From Vineibacter terrae (GTDB lineage: Bacteria; Pseudomonadota; Alphaproteobacteria; Reyranellales; Reyranellaceae), in the NCBI RefSeq assembly GCF_008039615.1, contig NZ_VDUZ01000036.1:35700-99699 (forward strand): a DNA stretch of 64,000 nt, in the 5' to 3' direction. Both the position numbers and the translations under genes were made by a program. Below, piece after piece: positions 52,830-61,955 of this stretch. Under the pieces are notes generated by a model, which had not been told where the DNA came from, ran no database searches, and saw nothing but the letters and a program-made list of their open reading frames with translations. How positions within the stretch are numbered: position 1 is the first letter of the stretch; each line of letters begins with the position of its first letter.

Positions 52830-53765
52830 ATGCCGCGATTGGGATACCTCCTGCCGACCCGCGAGCAGATCATGGTCGGGCGCCACGAGACGGCGCCGCT
52901 GCTGGCGCTGGCCGAGCGGGCCGAGGCGCTGGGCTTCGATTCCGTGTGGGTCGGCGACTCGCTGCTGGCGCGGCCGCGGCATGATCCGCTGACATTGCTG
53001 GCCGCGGTCACGGCGCGCACGCGCTCGGTCGCGCTCGGCACCGCGGTGCTGCTGCCGGCGCTGCGCAATCCCGTCGTGCTGGCGCAGCAGGTGGCCACGC
53101 TCGACCGCCTGGCCGAGGGGCGGCTGATCCTGGGCGTCGGGATCGCCACCGACGTGCCCAACATCCGCGCCGAGTTCGAGGCCGCCGGTGTGCCGTTCGA
53201 CAAGCGGGTGGGGCGGCTGGTCGAAGGCCTGGCGCTGGCCCGCGCGCTGTGGAGCGGCCAGAAGGTGGACTGGGACGGGCGCTGGACGGTGAAGGCCGGC
53301 GTGCTGGGCCCGACGCCGCACCGGCCGGGCGGTCCGCCGGTCTGGATCGGCGGCTCGGTGGCGGCAGCGCGGGCGCGGGCCGGCAGGCTTTACGATGGCT
53401 GGTTTCCCAACGCGCCGACAGCCGCGGCGTATGACGGCCAGTGGCAGGAGGTGCAGGCGGCGGCGCGTGCCGCCGGCCGTGATCCGGCGGCGCTCACCGG
53501 CGCCATGTACCTGACGCTCGCGATCGACGAGGACGGCGCCCGCGCCGAGGCGACGATCAACACCTTCCTCGAGCAATACTACGGCATGCGGCCGGACACG
53601 ATGCGCAAGCGGCAGATGTGCTACGCCGGGCCGGCGGCCGGCGCGGCCGACTGGCTCAAGGCCTACGCCGACGCCGGCGCCAGCCACCTGGTGCTGCGCT
53701 TCGCGGGCGATCCCGAGCGCCAGCTCGAGACGGTAGCGCGCCTGCGCCGCGACCTGGGCTGGTAG
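52830..53765 (+). CDS. LLM class flavin-dependent oxidoreductase (luciferase-like)
   Basis: 311 residues from ATG 52830, preceded by CGGAGAGAA. Luciferase-like TIM barrel: LGYLLPTREQIMVGRHE start, SVWVGDSLLARPRHDPL, VALGTAVLLPALRNPVVLAQ, RLILGVGIATDVPN and GPTPHRPGGPPVWIGGS. Resembles F420/FMN-dependent members; the cofactor cannot be assigned. It is unrelated in detail to the longer LLM enzyme at 38-39 kb. Confidence 0.87.
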   Translation: MPRLGYLLPTREQIMVGRHETAPLLALAERAEALGFDSVWVGDSLLARPRHDPLTLLAAVTARTRSVALGTAVLLPALRNPVVLAQQVATLDRLAEGRLILGVGIATDVPNIRAEFEAAGVPFDKRVGRLVEGLALARALWSGQKVDWDGRWTVKAGVLGPTPHRPGGPPVWIGGSVAAARARAGRLYDGWFPNAPTAAAYDGQWQEVQAAARAAGRDPAALTGAMYLTLAIDEDGARAEATINTFLEQYYGMRPDTMRKRQMCYAGPAAGAADWLKAYADAGASHLVLRFAGDPERQLETVARLRRDLGW

Positions 53766-53818
53766 CGGGTATCAGGAGGCTCTGCGGCCCAGGGCGCGGA
53801 CGGTCGGCAATGCTTTCT

Positions 53819-53964
53819 ACCTTCCCCCGCTTGCGGGGGAAGGTGCCCGAAGGGCGGATGGGGGGTGCTGCAACGGCGTGGGTGCTCGATGGGATGCACC
53901 GCTTCCGTTGAAGCATCCCCCATCCGGCGCTTCGCGCCACCTTCCCCCGCTTGCGGGGGAAGGT
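53819..53964. repeat. Composite palindromic repeat (BIME-like)
   Basis: Two identical 26-bp hairpins, ACCTTCCCCCGCTTGC followed by GGGGGAAGGT, at 53819-53844 and 53939-53964, exactly 120 bases apart. Between them an inverted pair GGATGGGG... / ...CCCCATCC makes the whole segment an imperfect palindrome. It occupies the 430-base gap between the luciferase-like gene and the hybrid kinase, which contains no other recognised gene. Confidence 0.85.
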
Positions 53965-54195
53965 GGTCGAAAGGCGACACTTCCGCGGTCGCGGGCTCCT
54001 CGACGTGAGGTCGGGGCCATGGGCGGTCGCCCTGTCTCGTGCCGGGACGGCCAGACCCGGGAACGCCGCAGGTCCGACCGCGACGGCGAGGTCGCGGGAC
54101 GTATCGAAAACCCGCCATCCCCGCTTGCGCGCCCTTTCGGAGACGGGGGCCATCACCTAGTGTCTGGTTTGTGTTTGCTTCGCGCGGGCAGGCTC

Positions 54196-57100
54196 ATGAA
54201 CCCGTCGACTGGCGCTGCCGCCGCTTCGACCGTCGGCGCCCCGGAATTCCTGGGCGGAGGTGGCGAGATGGGCGCGCTCATGCGCGCCTTCGACTGGTCG
54301 ACGACGCCGCTGGGCAATCCGCGATCGTGGCCGCAGAGCCTCAAGACCGCCGTCCGCATCATGCTGACCTCGCGCCAGCCGATCTGGATCGGGTGGGGCC
54401 AGGCGCTGACGTTCCTGTACAACGACGCCTACAAGCCGATCATCGGCGGCCGGCACCCGCTGGCCATGGGGCAGCCCACCAACATCGTCTGGCGCGAGAT
54501 CTGGGACGAGATCGGTCCCCTGCTGGCGACCGCGCTGCAGGGCGACGAGGGCATCTATGTCGAGCAGCAGCTCCTGATCATGGAGCGCAACGGCTACCCG
54601 GAAGAGACCCACTACACGTTCTCATACAGTCCGGTGCCGGACGACCATGGCGGCGTCGGCGGCATCATCTGCGCCAATACCGACGACACGCAGCGCGTGA
54701 TATCCGAGCGCCAGATGAACCTGCTGCGGGACCTGGCCACGAGCGCCGCCCATGCCCGCACGTGGCAGGAATGCTGGGAACGCTGCATCGGCGCCTTGGG
54801 CAGCAACCCGCGAGATCTGCCCTTTGCGCTCATCTACATGGTCGAGCCCGGCAGCGACGACGTCACGCGCGCCGCCGCGACGGGCATCGACCTTTCCCAC
54901 CCGGCGGCGCGGCCGGCGGTGTGCACCGACACCGCCGGGGCGCTGCCCTTCGCCGAGGTGCTGCGCACGCAGCAGGTCCAGGTGATCACGGACCTCGAAG
55001 GGCGTTTCGGCAGCGGCTTTTCCGCCGGGGCCTGGTCGCTGCCGCCTAAGCAGGCGGCGCTTCTGCCTCTGCCGGCGATCGGCGACACGGGGCGCGCCGG
55101 CGTGCTGGTGGTCGGCCTCAATCCTTACCGGCTCTTCGATGATGGCTATCGGGCGTTCCTGACACTGGCCGCGGGCCAGATCGCAAGTGCGATCGCGCGC
55201 GCCGGCGCCTACGAGGAAGAGCGCCAGCGGGCCGAGGCGCTCGACGAGCTCGACCGGGCCAAGACGACGTTCTTCTCCAACATCAGCCACGAGTTCCGCA
55301 CGCCCTTGACCCTGATGATGGCGCCGCTCGAGGAGGTGCTGGCGCAGCCGGCCGGCGGCGTCCCGGACGTGACGCGCGCGTTGCTGGAGACGGCGCACCG
55401 CAATGCCACGCGCCTGCTGAAGCTGGTCAACACGCTGCTGGATTTTTCGCGCATCGAGGCGGGCCGCATGCAGGCCCGGTTCGCTCCCGTCGACCTGCCG
55501 GCGTTCACGGCGGAGCTGGCATCCAGCTTCACGTCGGCGACGCAGCGGGCGGGCCTGCGCTTCACCGTCGACTGCCCGCCATTGCCGCAGCCCGTCCATG
55601 TCGACAGCGACATGTGGGAGAAGATCGTCCTCAACCTGATCTCGAACGCCTTCAAGTTCACCTTCGAAGGCGGCATCACCGTCGCCGTGAAGCCGTCCGC
55701 GGACGGCACGCGTGCCGAGCTCACGGTGCGGGATACCGGCATCGGGATCGCAGCGGCGGATCAGCTGACACTGTTCGAGCGGTTCCGCCGCGTCGAGGGC
55801 GCGCGCGGCCGTTCGTACGAGGGCAGCGGCATCGGCCTGGCGCTGGTCCAGGAGCTGGTGGAGCTGCACGGCGGCAGCATCGGCATCGGCAGCGCCGTGG
55901 GCCAGGGCAGCGTCTTCACCGTTTCCATACCCCTGGGCAGCGCGCATCTGCCGGCGGATCACGTGGACGACGCACGTGCCGCCGCCTCGACCGGGCTGCG
56001 TGCCCAGGCCTATGTCGACGAGGTCCTGGGGTGGCTGTCAGCCGAGCCGGCGGCTGCGGGGGACATGCCGTTGCCCGCGACGGCGGAAGATCTCGCCGAC
56101 GTGCGCGCCATCCCGGGCGCCGAGGAGCGGCTTGTGCTGCTGGCCGACGACAACGCCGACATGCGCCGCTACGTGCAGCGTCTGCTGCGCACGGCCGGCT
56201 TCAAGGTCGAGGCTGTCGCCGACGGCTGGGCGGCGCTGGCCGCCGCCCAGCGCCTGAAGCCCGATCTCGTCCTGTCGGATATCATGATGCCCAAGCTGGA
56301 CGGCTTCGGGCTTCTGGATGCGCTGCGACGCGACGCGTCCCTGCGCGACACGCCCGTGCTGCTGCTGTCGGCCCGCGCCGGCGAGGAGGCGAAGATCGCG
56401 GGCCTCGCCGGCGGCGCCGACGACTACATCACCAAGCCTTTCTCGGCCCGGGAGCTGTTGGCGCGTGTCGAGGTCAACCTGCGCCTGGCGCTGATCCGCA
56501 AGCAAAGCACGCGGGCGCTGCTGGAGGAGGCGCGGACCCTGGAAAGGCTCAACAGCACGGGCACGGCGATCGCCGCCGAGCTCGATCTCGAACGTGCCGT
56601 GCAGATCGTGACCGATGCCGCCACGGAGCTGTGCGGCGCCGCGTTCGGGGCATTCTTCTACAATGTCGTCAACGCCGCCGGCGAGGCGTACACGCTCTAC
56701 ACGCTGTCGGGCGCGTCGCGCGATGACTTCGCGCGTTTTCCCATGCCGCGCAACACGGCCGTCTTCGGGCCGACCTTCCGCGGTGAACGCATCGTGCGAT
56801 CGCCGGATATCACCCGCGATCCGCGGTTCGGCCGCAACCAGCCCTATCGCGGCATGCCCAAGGGGCATCTGCCGGTCCGCAGCTATCTCGCCGTGCCGGT
56901 GACGTCGCAGACGCGGGAGGTGATCGGCGGCCTGTTCCTCGGGCATCCCGAGCCGAACATATTCGATGAGCGCGCGGAGCGCCTGATCGCCGGCATCGCA
57001 ACCCAGGCCGGCATCACGATCGACAAGGCACGGCTCTACCGCTCCGCCCAGCAGGAAATCGAGCAGCGCCGACGCACGGAGGAGGCTCTGCGCGAGAGCG

Positions 57101-58737
57101 AGCGCTCTCTGGAACGCAAGGTCGCCGAGCGCACCGCCGAGCTCTTTGCGGCCAACGAGCAGCTCAGGATCGAAGCCGGCGAGCGGCTGCGGGTGGAAGA
57201 TGCGCTGCGCCAGGCGCAGAAGATGGAGAGCATCGGTCAGCTCACCGGCGGCGTCGCGCACGACTTCAACAACCTGCTCACGGTGATCGCGGGCAACCTC
57301 GAGACGCTGCAGCGCCAGCTGCGCGATCCCACATGCAATGTCGCGGCCCTGGAGCGTGCGGCGAGCCAGGCCATGCGTGGCGCGCAGCGGGCGACGACGC
57401 TGACGCAGCGTCTGCTCGCCTTCTCGCGCCAGCAGCCGCTGGATCCGCGGCCGGTCGATGTCGGCCGCCTGGTTGCCGGCATGTCCGATCTGCTGCGGCG
57501 GACGATCGGCGAGCAGATCGCCGTCGAGACAGTTCTCGCCGGCGGCCTGTGGAGCATCCATGCCGATCCCAACCAGCTCGAGCTGGCGATCCTCAACATC
57601 GCCGTCAACGCCCGCGATGCGCTGCCCGGCGGCGGCAAGCTGACGATCGAGACAGCCAATGCGTTCCTCGACGAGGCCTATTCCGCCGCCTTTGCCGAGG
57701 TCGTTCCCGGGCAGTACGTCGTGATCGCCATCACGGACAACGGCGTGGGCATGTCCCGCGACGCGCTCAACCGCGCCTTCGAGCCGTTCTTCACGACCAA
57801 GGATGTCGGCCACGGCACCGGCCTGGGGCTGTCGCAGGTCTACGGCTTCGTCAAGCAGTCCGGCGGCCATGTGAAGATCTACAGCGAGCTCGGTGAGGGG
57901 ACGACCGTCAAGATCTACATGCCGCGCCAGCACGCGACCGAGAGCGCGGCCGTGGCCGAGCCGGTCCGCGACGCGCCCGGCGCCACACGCCACGAGACGA
58001 TCCTGGTGGTCGAGGACGACGACGACGTGCGCACGCATACGACGGGCATCCTGCGCGAGCTGGGCTACCGCGTCCTGGAAGCGGCCAGCGGCAAGGCAGC
58101 GCTGCGTCTGATCGAGCGCCACCCGCGGATCGACCTGCTGTTCACGGATGTCGGGCTTCCCGACGGCATGAACGGGCGCCAGCTCGCCGACGCCGCGCGG
58201 CAGCTGCGCGGCGATCTGAAGGTGCTGTTCACGACCGGCTATGCCCGCAACGCCATCGTGCATGACGGACGCCTCGATCCGGGCGTGCAGCTCATCACCA
58301 AGCCGTTCACCTACGCGATGCTGGCGGCGAAGCTGCAGGACCTGCTCGTGGCGCGGCCGGCGACCGGGCGCATCCTCGTCGTCGAGGACGAGATGCTGGT
58401 GCAGATGCTGCTGGTCGACAGCCTGCAGGAGCTCGGCTTCGATGTCGATGCCGCGGGCACGGCAGCGCAGGCGCTCAGCAAGCTCAGCCTGCTGCCCGGC
58501 GGCATCGACGCGGCGATCGTCGATATCGGCTTGCCGGATCGAAGCGACGGCAGCCTGGTCGACGAGCTGCGCGTTCTCTACCCGGCCTTGTCGATCGTCA
58601 TCTCAAGCGGCGGCGAGGAGCATGTGTGGCGCGACCGCTATGGCGCCGACCCGCGGATCGCCTATCTGCCCAAGCCGTTCGCGGCGACGCAGCTCGAAGC
58701 GGCGCTGCGCACGCTCAATGTGGTGAAGCGGAAGTGA
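54196..58737 (+). CDS. Hybrid sensor histidine kinase with two kinase cores and three receivers
   Basis: 1513 residues from ATG 54196 (GTG 54160 also in frame). Order: PAS-like domain (about 30-170), GAF-like domain (170-330), HisKA with His365 (NISHEFRTPLT) and HATPase ending near 580, receiver 1 with Asp695, a second GAF-like domain (790-955), a coiled coil, a second HisKA with His1022 (GGVAHDFNNLLTVIAG) and HATPase, receiver 2 with Asp1318 and receiver 3 with Asp1443. No transmembrane segment is seen, so sensing is cytosolic. All phosphorylation residues are intact. No cognate output regulator is adjacent. Confidence 0.92.
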   Translation: MNPSTGAAAASTVGAPEFLGGGGEMGALMRAFDWSTTPLGNPRSWPQSLKTAVRIMLTSRQPIWIGWGQALTFLYNDAYKPIIGGRHPLAMGQPTNIVWREIWDEIGPLLATALQGDEGIYVEQQLLIMERNGYPEETHYTFSYSPVPDDHGGVGGIICANTDDTQRVISERQMNLLRDLATSAAHARTWQECWERCIGALGSNPRDLPFALIYMVEPGSDDVTRAAATGIDLSHPAARPAVCTDTAGALPFAEVLRTQQVQVITDLEGRFGSGFSAGAWSLPPKQAALLPLPAIGDTGRAGVLVVGLNPYRLFDDGYRAFLTLAAGQIASAIARAGAYEEERQRAEALDELDRAKTTFFSNISHEFRTPLTLMMAPLEEVLAQPAGGVPDVTRALLETAHRNATRLLKLVNTLLDFSRIEAGRMQARFAPVDLPAFTAELASSFTSATQRAGLRFTVDCPPLPQPVHVDSDMWEKIVLNLISNAFKFTFEGGITVAVKPSADGTRAELTVRDTGIGIAAADQLTLFERFRRVEGARGRSYEGSGIGLALVQELVELHGGSIGIGSAVGQGSVFTVSIPLGSAHLPADHVDDARAAASTGLRAQAYVDEVLGWLSAEPAAAGDMPLPATAEDLADVRAIPGAEERLVLLADDNADMRRYVQRLLRTAGFKVEAVADGWAALAAAQRLKPDLVLSDIMMPKLDGFGLLDALRRDASLRDTPVLLLSARAGEEAKIAGLAGGADDYITKPFSARELLARVEVNLRLALIRKQSTRALLEEARTLERLNSTGTAIAAELDLERAVQIVTDAATELCGAAFGAFFYNVVNAAGEAYTLYTLSGASRDDFARFPMPRNTAVFGPTFRGERIVRSPDITRDPRFGRNQPYRGMPKGHLPVRSYLAVPVTSQTREVIGGLFLGHPEPNIFDERAERLIAGIATQAGITIDKARLYRSAQQEIEQRRRTEEALRESERSLERKVAERTAELFAANEQLRIEAGERLRVEDALRQAQKMESIGQLTGGVAHDFNNLLTVIAGNLETLQRQLRDPTCNVAALERAASQAMRGAQRATTLTQRLLAFSRQQPLDPRPVDVGRLVAGMSDLLRRTIGEQIAVETVLAGGLWSIHADPNQLELAILNIAVNARDALPGGGKLTIETANAFLDEAYSAAFAEVVPGQYVVIAITDNGVGMSRDALNRAFEPFFTTKDVGHGTGLGLSQVYGFVKQSGGHVKIYSELGEGTTVKIYMPRQHATESAAVAEPVRDAPGATRHETILVVEDDDDVRTHTTGILRELGYRVLEAASGKAALRLIERHPRIDLLFTDVGLPDGMNGRQLADAARQLRGDLKVLFTTGYARNAIVHDGRLDPGVQLITKPFTYAMLAAKLQDLLVARPATGRILVVEDEMLVQMLLVDSLQELGFDVDAAGTAAQALSKLSLLPGGIDAAIVDIGLPDRSDGSLVDELRVLYPALSIVISSGGEEHVWRDRYGADPRIAYLPKPFAATQLEAALRTLNVVKRK

Positions 58738-58945
58738 AGTGGAGCCGTGCCTGCGGAGCAGGCGGCCGCATGAGTTCCCAGCTCGGTGAATCGGCTCATT
58801 CCAGTATCGACAATCGATGGAAGGCGAGTCGCAACTGAATTTCACCTCCTGAGCGCCGGCGTTGCCGCGACGAGACCGTCAGAATTCGATGCCTGCCTAT
58901 GCCCATGAGTGATCAGCAACACAGGACAATCATACAGATATTCCT

Positions 58946-58977
58946 GATTATCGCCGTCTTCGGTCCGGGCGATAATC
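58946..58977. promoter_or_regulatory. Perfect 10-bp inverted repeat upstream of the Bug-protein gene
   Basis: GATTATCGCC (58946-58955) and GGCGATAATC (58968-58977) with a 12-base spacer, ending 27 bases before the ATG. It could be an operator, perhaps for the cluster's LysR protein, or a leader stem-loop. Confidence 0.55.
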
Positions 58978-59004
58978 CCGCGTGAAAGGGAATCGAGGAA
59001 ACCG

Positions 59005-59982
59005 ATGTACTCCGCTTTTGTAGCGTTGGTGAGGAGCTGTCTAGCCGTTGCCCTGCTGGCTGCTCCCCTCTTCGCCGGCCACGCCCAAGACTATCCGGAC
59101 AAGCCATTGCGTGTCGTCGTGCCGTTCGGTGCGGGGAGCGCAACGGATGGCCTCGCCCGCGCGGTTGGCGAAGGGATCGCCAAGCAGACCGGGCAGAACG
59201 TCATCGTCGACAACCGGCCTGGCGCCAATGGCATCATCGCTGCTGAGAACGTTGCCAAATCATCTCCGGATGGCCACAGCATCCTGTTCGGCACGCACAC
59301 GACCCACGCCGCCAATCCCTGGCTGTACAAGAAGCTGCCGTATGATCCAGTCAAGGACTTCGAGCCCGTTTCCGCTCTCGCGCGGGGATGGTCATTCCTC
59401 GTTGTCCATCCAAAGTCTCCGGCCAGGACCCTCGGTGATCTTATCGAGATGGCGAAGCGGGCACCGGGGACATTGACGTACGGCGCAGGTGGCGCCTCCA
59501 GCCGAGTATCGGTCGAGCTCTTCGCCCAGATGGCCGGCATCAAGCTCGTCTATGTTGCCTACAAGGGAAATCCTCTGGCCGTGAACGACCTGGTCGCCGG
59601 CCACATAGACCTCATGATCACAGACTCCGCGACAGGCCTTCCTCAGATCAAGGCAGGCGCTCTAAGAGCGCTGGCCTATACCGGCCCCATGCGTTCGCCG
59701 CTTGCGCCAGACGTACCAACCTTCGATGAGGCGGGCGTCAAGGGCTACGAGAACAGCTACTGGTTTGCTGCCTATCTGCCTGCCGGGTCGCCAGCGCCGA
59801 TCGTGGGCAAGCTGAACAAGATCCTGGTCGAAGCGGCCAGGGGCGAGGCCGCCAAGCGCTATTTTGCGAGCACCGGGCTGGTTGGATTTACCACGGCGCC
59901 CGATGGCTTGGCGCGTTTCCAGGCCGAACAGTCGAAGATCCTGGGCGAAGTCATCCGCGGCGCCGGCATCGACCCCGAGTGA
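59005..59982 (+). CDS. Bug-family (TctC-like) extracytoplasmic substrate-binding protein
   Basis: 325 residues with a signal peptide (cleavage near FAGHAQ) and GAGGAA upstream. Bug/TctC proteins bind carboxylates for tripartite tricarboxylate transporters. Typical motifs: YPDKPLRVVVPFGAGSATD, VIVDNRPGANGIIAAE, and GYENSYWFAAYLPAGSPAPI. The membrane partners TctA and TctB are absent from the window, as is common for this expanded family. Its 3' end abuts the convergent LysR gene. Confidence 0.92.
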   Translation: MYSAFVALVRSCLAVALLAAPLFAGHAQDYPDKPLRVVVPFGAGSATDGLARAVGEGIAKQTGQNVIVDNRPGANGIIAAENVAKSSPDGHSILFGTHTTHAANPWLYKKLPYDPVKDFEPVSALARGWSFLVVHPKSPARTLGDLIEMAKRAPGTLTYGAGGASSRVSVELFAQMAGIKLVYVAYKGNPLAVNDLVAGHIDLMITDSATGLPQIKAGALRALAYTGPMRSPLAPDVPTFDEAGVKGYENSYWFAAYLPAGSPAPIVGKLNKILVEAARGEAAKRYFASTGLVGFTTAPDGLARFQAEQSKILGEVIRGAGIDPE

Positions 59983-60894
59983 TCATCCCAACTCGTCGTC
60001 GTGCGCTCGCAACCGGCTTATGACCAAATCCAGACATGTCGTGGACGGCGGTGACAGCCTTGCGCCGCGCTGGGTGACAGCAGAGACATCGCGATTGACT
60101 TTGGGCCGCGTGAGCCGCGCGACCTGGAAGCGACGCTGCCTGCCGCGAGGCACGCTGATCAGCGGCATGATGGTCATACCGAGCCCGGCCTCGACCATTG
60201 TGAACAGCGTCTGCTGCTGCGTTACCTCGAATGCGGGACTGTGGACTGCTCCGCGTTCGTGAAACAGACCATCGACGACTTGCCGCGTCGCCGTTGCCTT
60301 GGGCATCGATAGCTGCGGCAGGTGCATTACATCCTCGAACCGGACATCGCGGCGCCGCCTGAGCGGAAAGTCGGGTGGCAGGACCGCAACCAGGGGATCG
60401 TCCAGGATATGCTCGAAAGCAAAGTCGTTCAGGCCCTCGAGCCTCGGGCCCAGTGCGAAGTCGACTTCGCCGTTGCGCAACCTCTCGTACATCTCCCTCG
60501 CGAAGTCCTCCTTCACCGACACCGCGATGCCCGGATAGCGGGACCTGAACTCCGCGATGATCGGCGGCAGTCGGTTCGTGGAAATGGACGGCGAACAGCC
60601 GATCGTCACCCGTCCGCGTCTTATCTGCACTTCTTCGCGCAGCTCCTGCGCTACCGCATCCAGGTCGGCCACGATGTTGCGGCAACGGATGGCAAGCCGG
60701 CGTCCGGCGTCGGTCAGGCTCACGGAGCGTGTTGTTCGGTTCAGCAGCGAGATAGAAAACTCTTGTTCAACCTGCTGGATCTGAGCGCTGATGGCCGATT
60801 GCGATCTGTTGAGGATCTCGGCCGCCCGACGAAAGCTGCCGCAGTCGGCCACCGCAAGGAAAGCCTGGATGCAGCGGGTGTTGAGATTGATCAT
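59983..60894 (-). CDS. LysR family transcriptional regulator
   Basis: 303 residues. N-terminal wHTH: CIQAFLAVADCGSFRRAAEI then RSQSAISAQIQQVEQEF, followed by the co-inducer domain from about residue 90 (GRVTIGCSPSISTNRLPPII). It is divergent from the CoA-ester lyase operon and convergent with the Bug gene, so it is the likely local regulator. The inducer is probably an organic acid of the pathway, which is inference. Confidence 0.92.
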   Translation of the reverse strand: MINLNTRCIQAFLAVADCGSFRRAAEILNRSQSAISAQIQQVEQEFSISLLNRTTRSVSLTDAGRRLAIRCRNIVADLDAVAQELREEVQIRRGRVTIGCSPSISTNRLPPIIAEFRSRYPGIAVSVKEDFAREMYERLRNGEVDFALGPRLEGLNDFAFEHILDDPLVAVLPPDFPLRRRRDVRFEDVMHLPQLSMPKATATRQVVDGLFHERGAVHSPAFEVTQQQTLFTMVEAGLGMTIMPLISVPRGRQRRFQVARLTRPKVNRDVSAVTQRGARLSPPSTTCLDLVISRLRAHDDELG

Positions 60895-60965
60895 CTTTGC
60901 CGATCAATAATCTTAATAATCGCGATTTTATGTCTACCGGATATCTGCTTCAAGACTGAGGACGC
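60895..60965. promoter_or_regulatory. Divergent LysR / CoA-lyase regulatory region
   Basis: 71 AT-rich bases. They contain the perfect palindrome AATCGCGATT (60918-60927) and direct repeats AATAATC separated by two bases just before it. The ATAATC core also occurs in the inverted repeat upstream of the Bug gene, so one regulator might bind both. Confidence 0.5.
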
Positions 60966-61955
60966 ATGACCGACCAACATCCCCCTCGACCCGCCCGTAT
61001 CCAGCGCTCGGAACTCGCAGTTCCGGCGACGTCGGAACGATTTTTCGAAAAGGCACGACAGAGCGCTGCCGACGTGATTTTCCTCGATCTTGAGGATGCG
61101 GTGGCGCCCGCCGAAAAGACGCGCGCCCGACAGGTTGTGGTCGAAGCCCTCAACGACATCGACTGGGGGCGAAAAACCATGGTCGTGCGCGTCAACGGTC
61201 TGGATACCGAATGGGGTTATCGTGACGTCGTTGAAGTGGCCGAACGATGCCCGCGCTTGGACATGGTTCTCCTCCCCAAGGTCCAGGGAGCGCGGGACGT
61301 TGAATTCGTGGACACGCTGCTTGCCGGCATCGAAGCAGCGACGCGACGCGCCACGCCGATCGGGCTCGAGGCGCTCATCGAGACAGCCATGGGGCTGGCC
61401 AACATTCGGGCGATCGCCGGCGCTGTCGCGCGCCTTGAGGCGCTGATCTTCGGGGTGGGCGACTTCATCGTCAGCATGGAGACGCCTGATCTCATTGTCG
61501 GCGCCTTCAACGCGGACTACGCCGTCCTGACCGATCCCGACGACGCGGGGAGCAGGCGCCGCGCCTTCAACGACCAATGGCACTACGCCCTAGCCCGCGT
61601 TGCCTCGACCTGTCGCGCCTTCGGCCTGCGGCCCATCGATGGGCCCTATACCAACTACGCCGATCCCGACGGCTACCGCGCCTCCGCATTGCGCTCGCGC
61701 GCGCTGGGCTTCGAAGGAAAATGGGCAATCCATCCGGCGCAGATTCCAATCACCAACGAGGTCTTCACGCCGTCGTCCGATCGGATCGCCTGGGCACGTC
61801 GGGCGATCGAGGCAATGCGCAAGGCGACGTCCGAAGGACACGGCGCGACCGGTGTCAACGGTGAGCTGTTCGACATGGCCCACATCAAGCTTGCCGAGAA
61901 CATCTTGCGGCGTGCCGATGCGATAGCCGAACTTGAAGGGAGGGCGACAGCATGA
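60966..61955 (+). CDS. HpcH/HpaI-type CoA ester lyase (CitE-like)
   Basis: 329 residues. TIM-barrel lyase of the citrate lyase beta / malyl- or citramalyl-CoA lyase group: RSELAVPATSERFFEKARQS, metal/substrate motif VIFLDLEDAVAPAEK, RVNGLDTEWGYRD, and GLEALIETAMGLANIR. With a CoA-transferase following, it most likely splits a hydroxyacyl-CoA such as citramalyl-CoA or malyl-CoA into acetyl-CoA plus a 2-oxo acid. Stop overlaps the next start (ATGA). Confidence 0.88.
   Translation: MTDQHPPRPARIQRSELAVPATSERFFEKARQSAADVIFLDLEDAVAPAEKTRARQVVVEALNDIDWGRKTMVVRVNGLDTEWGYRDVVEVAERCPRLDMVLLPKVQGARDVEFVDTLLAGIEAATRRATPIGLEALIETAMGLANIRAIAGAVARLEALIFGVGDFIVSMETPDLIVGAFNADYAVLTDPDDAGSRRRAFNDQWHYALARVASTCRAFGLRPIDGPYTNYADPDGYRASALRSRALGFEGKWAIHPAQIPITNEVFTPSSDRIAWARRAIEAMRKATSEGHGATGVNGELFDMAHIKLAENILRRADAIAELEGRATA

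Noticed and set aside
53819..53964. Possible CRISPR from the two identical 26-bp hairpins
   Set aside because: Two copies only, 94 bases between them, the interval itself is palindromic, and no cas genes are present.
53878..54195. 106-codon N-terminal extension of the hybrid kinase
   Set aside because: It translates the palindromic repeat and has no ribosome site; the PAS-like region begins after ATG 54196.
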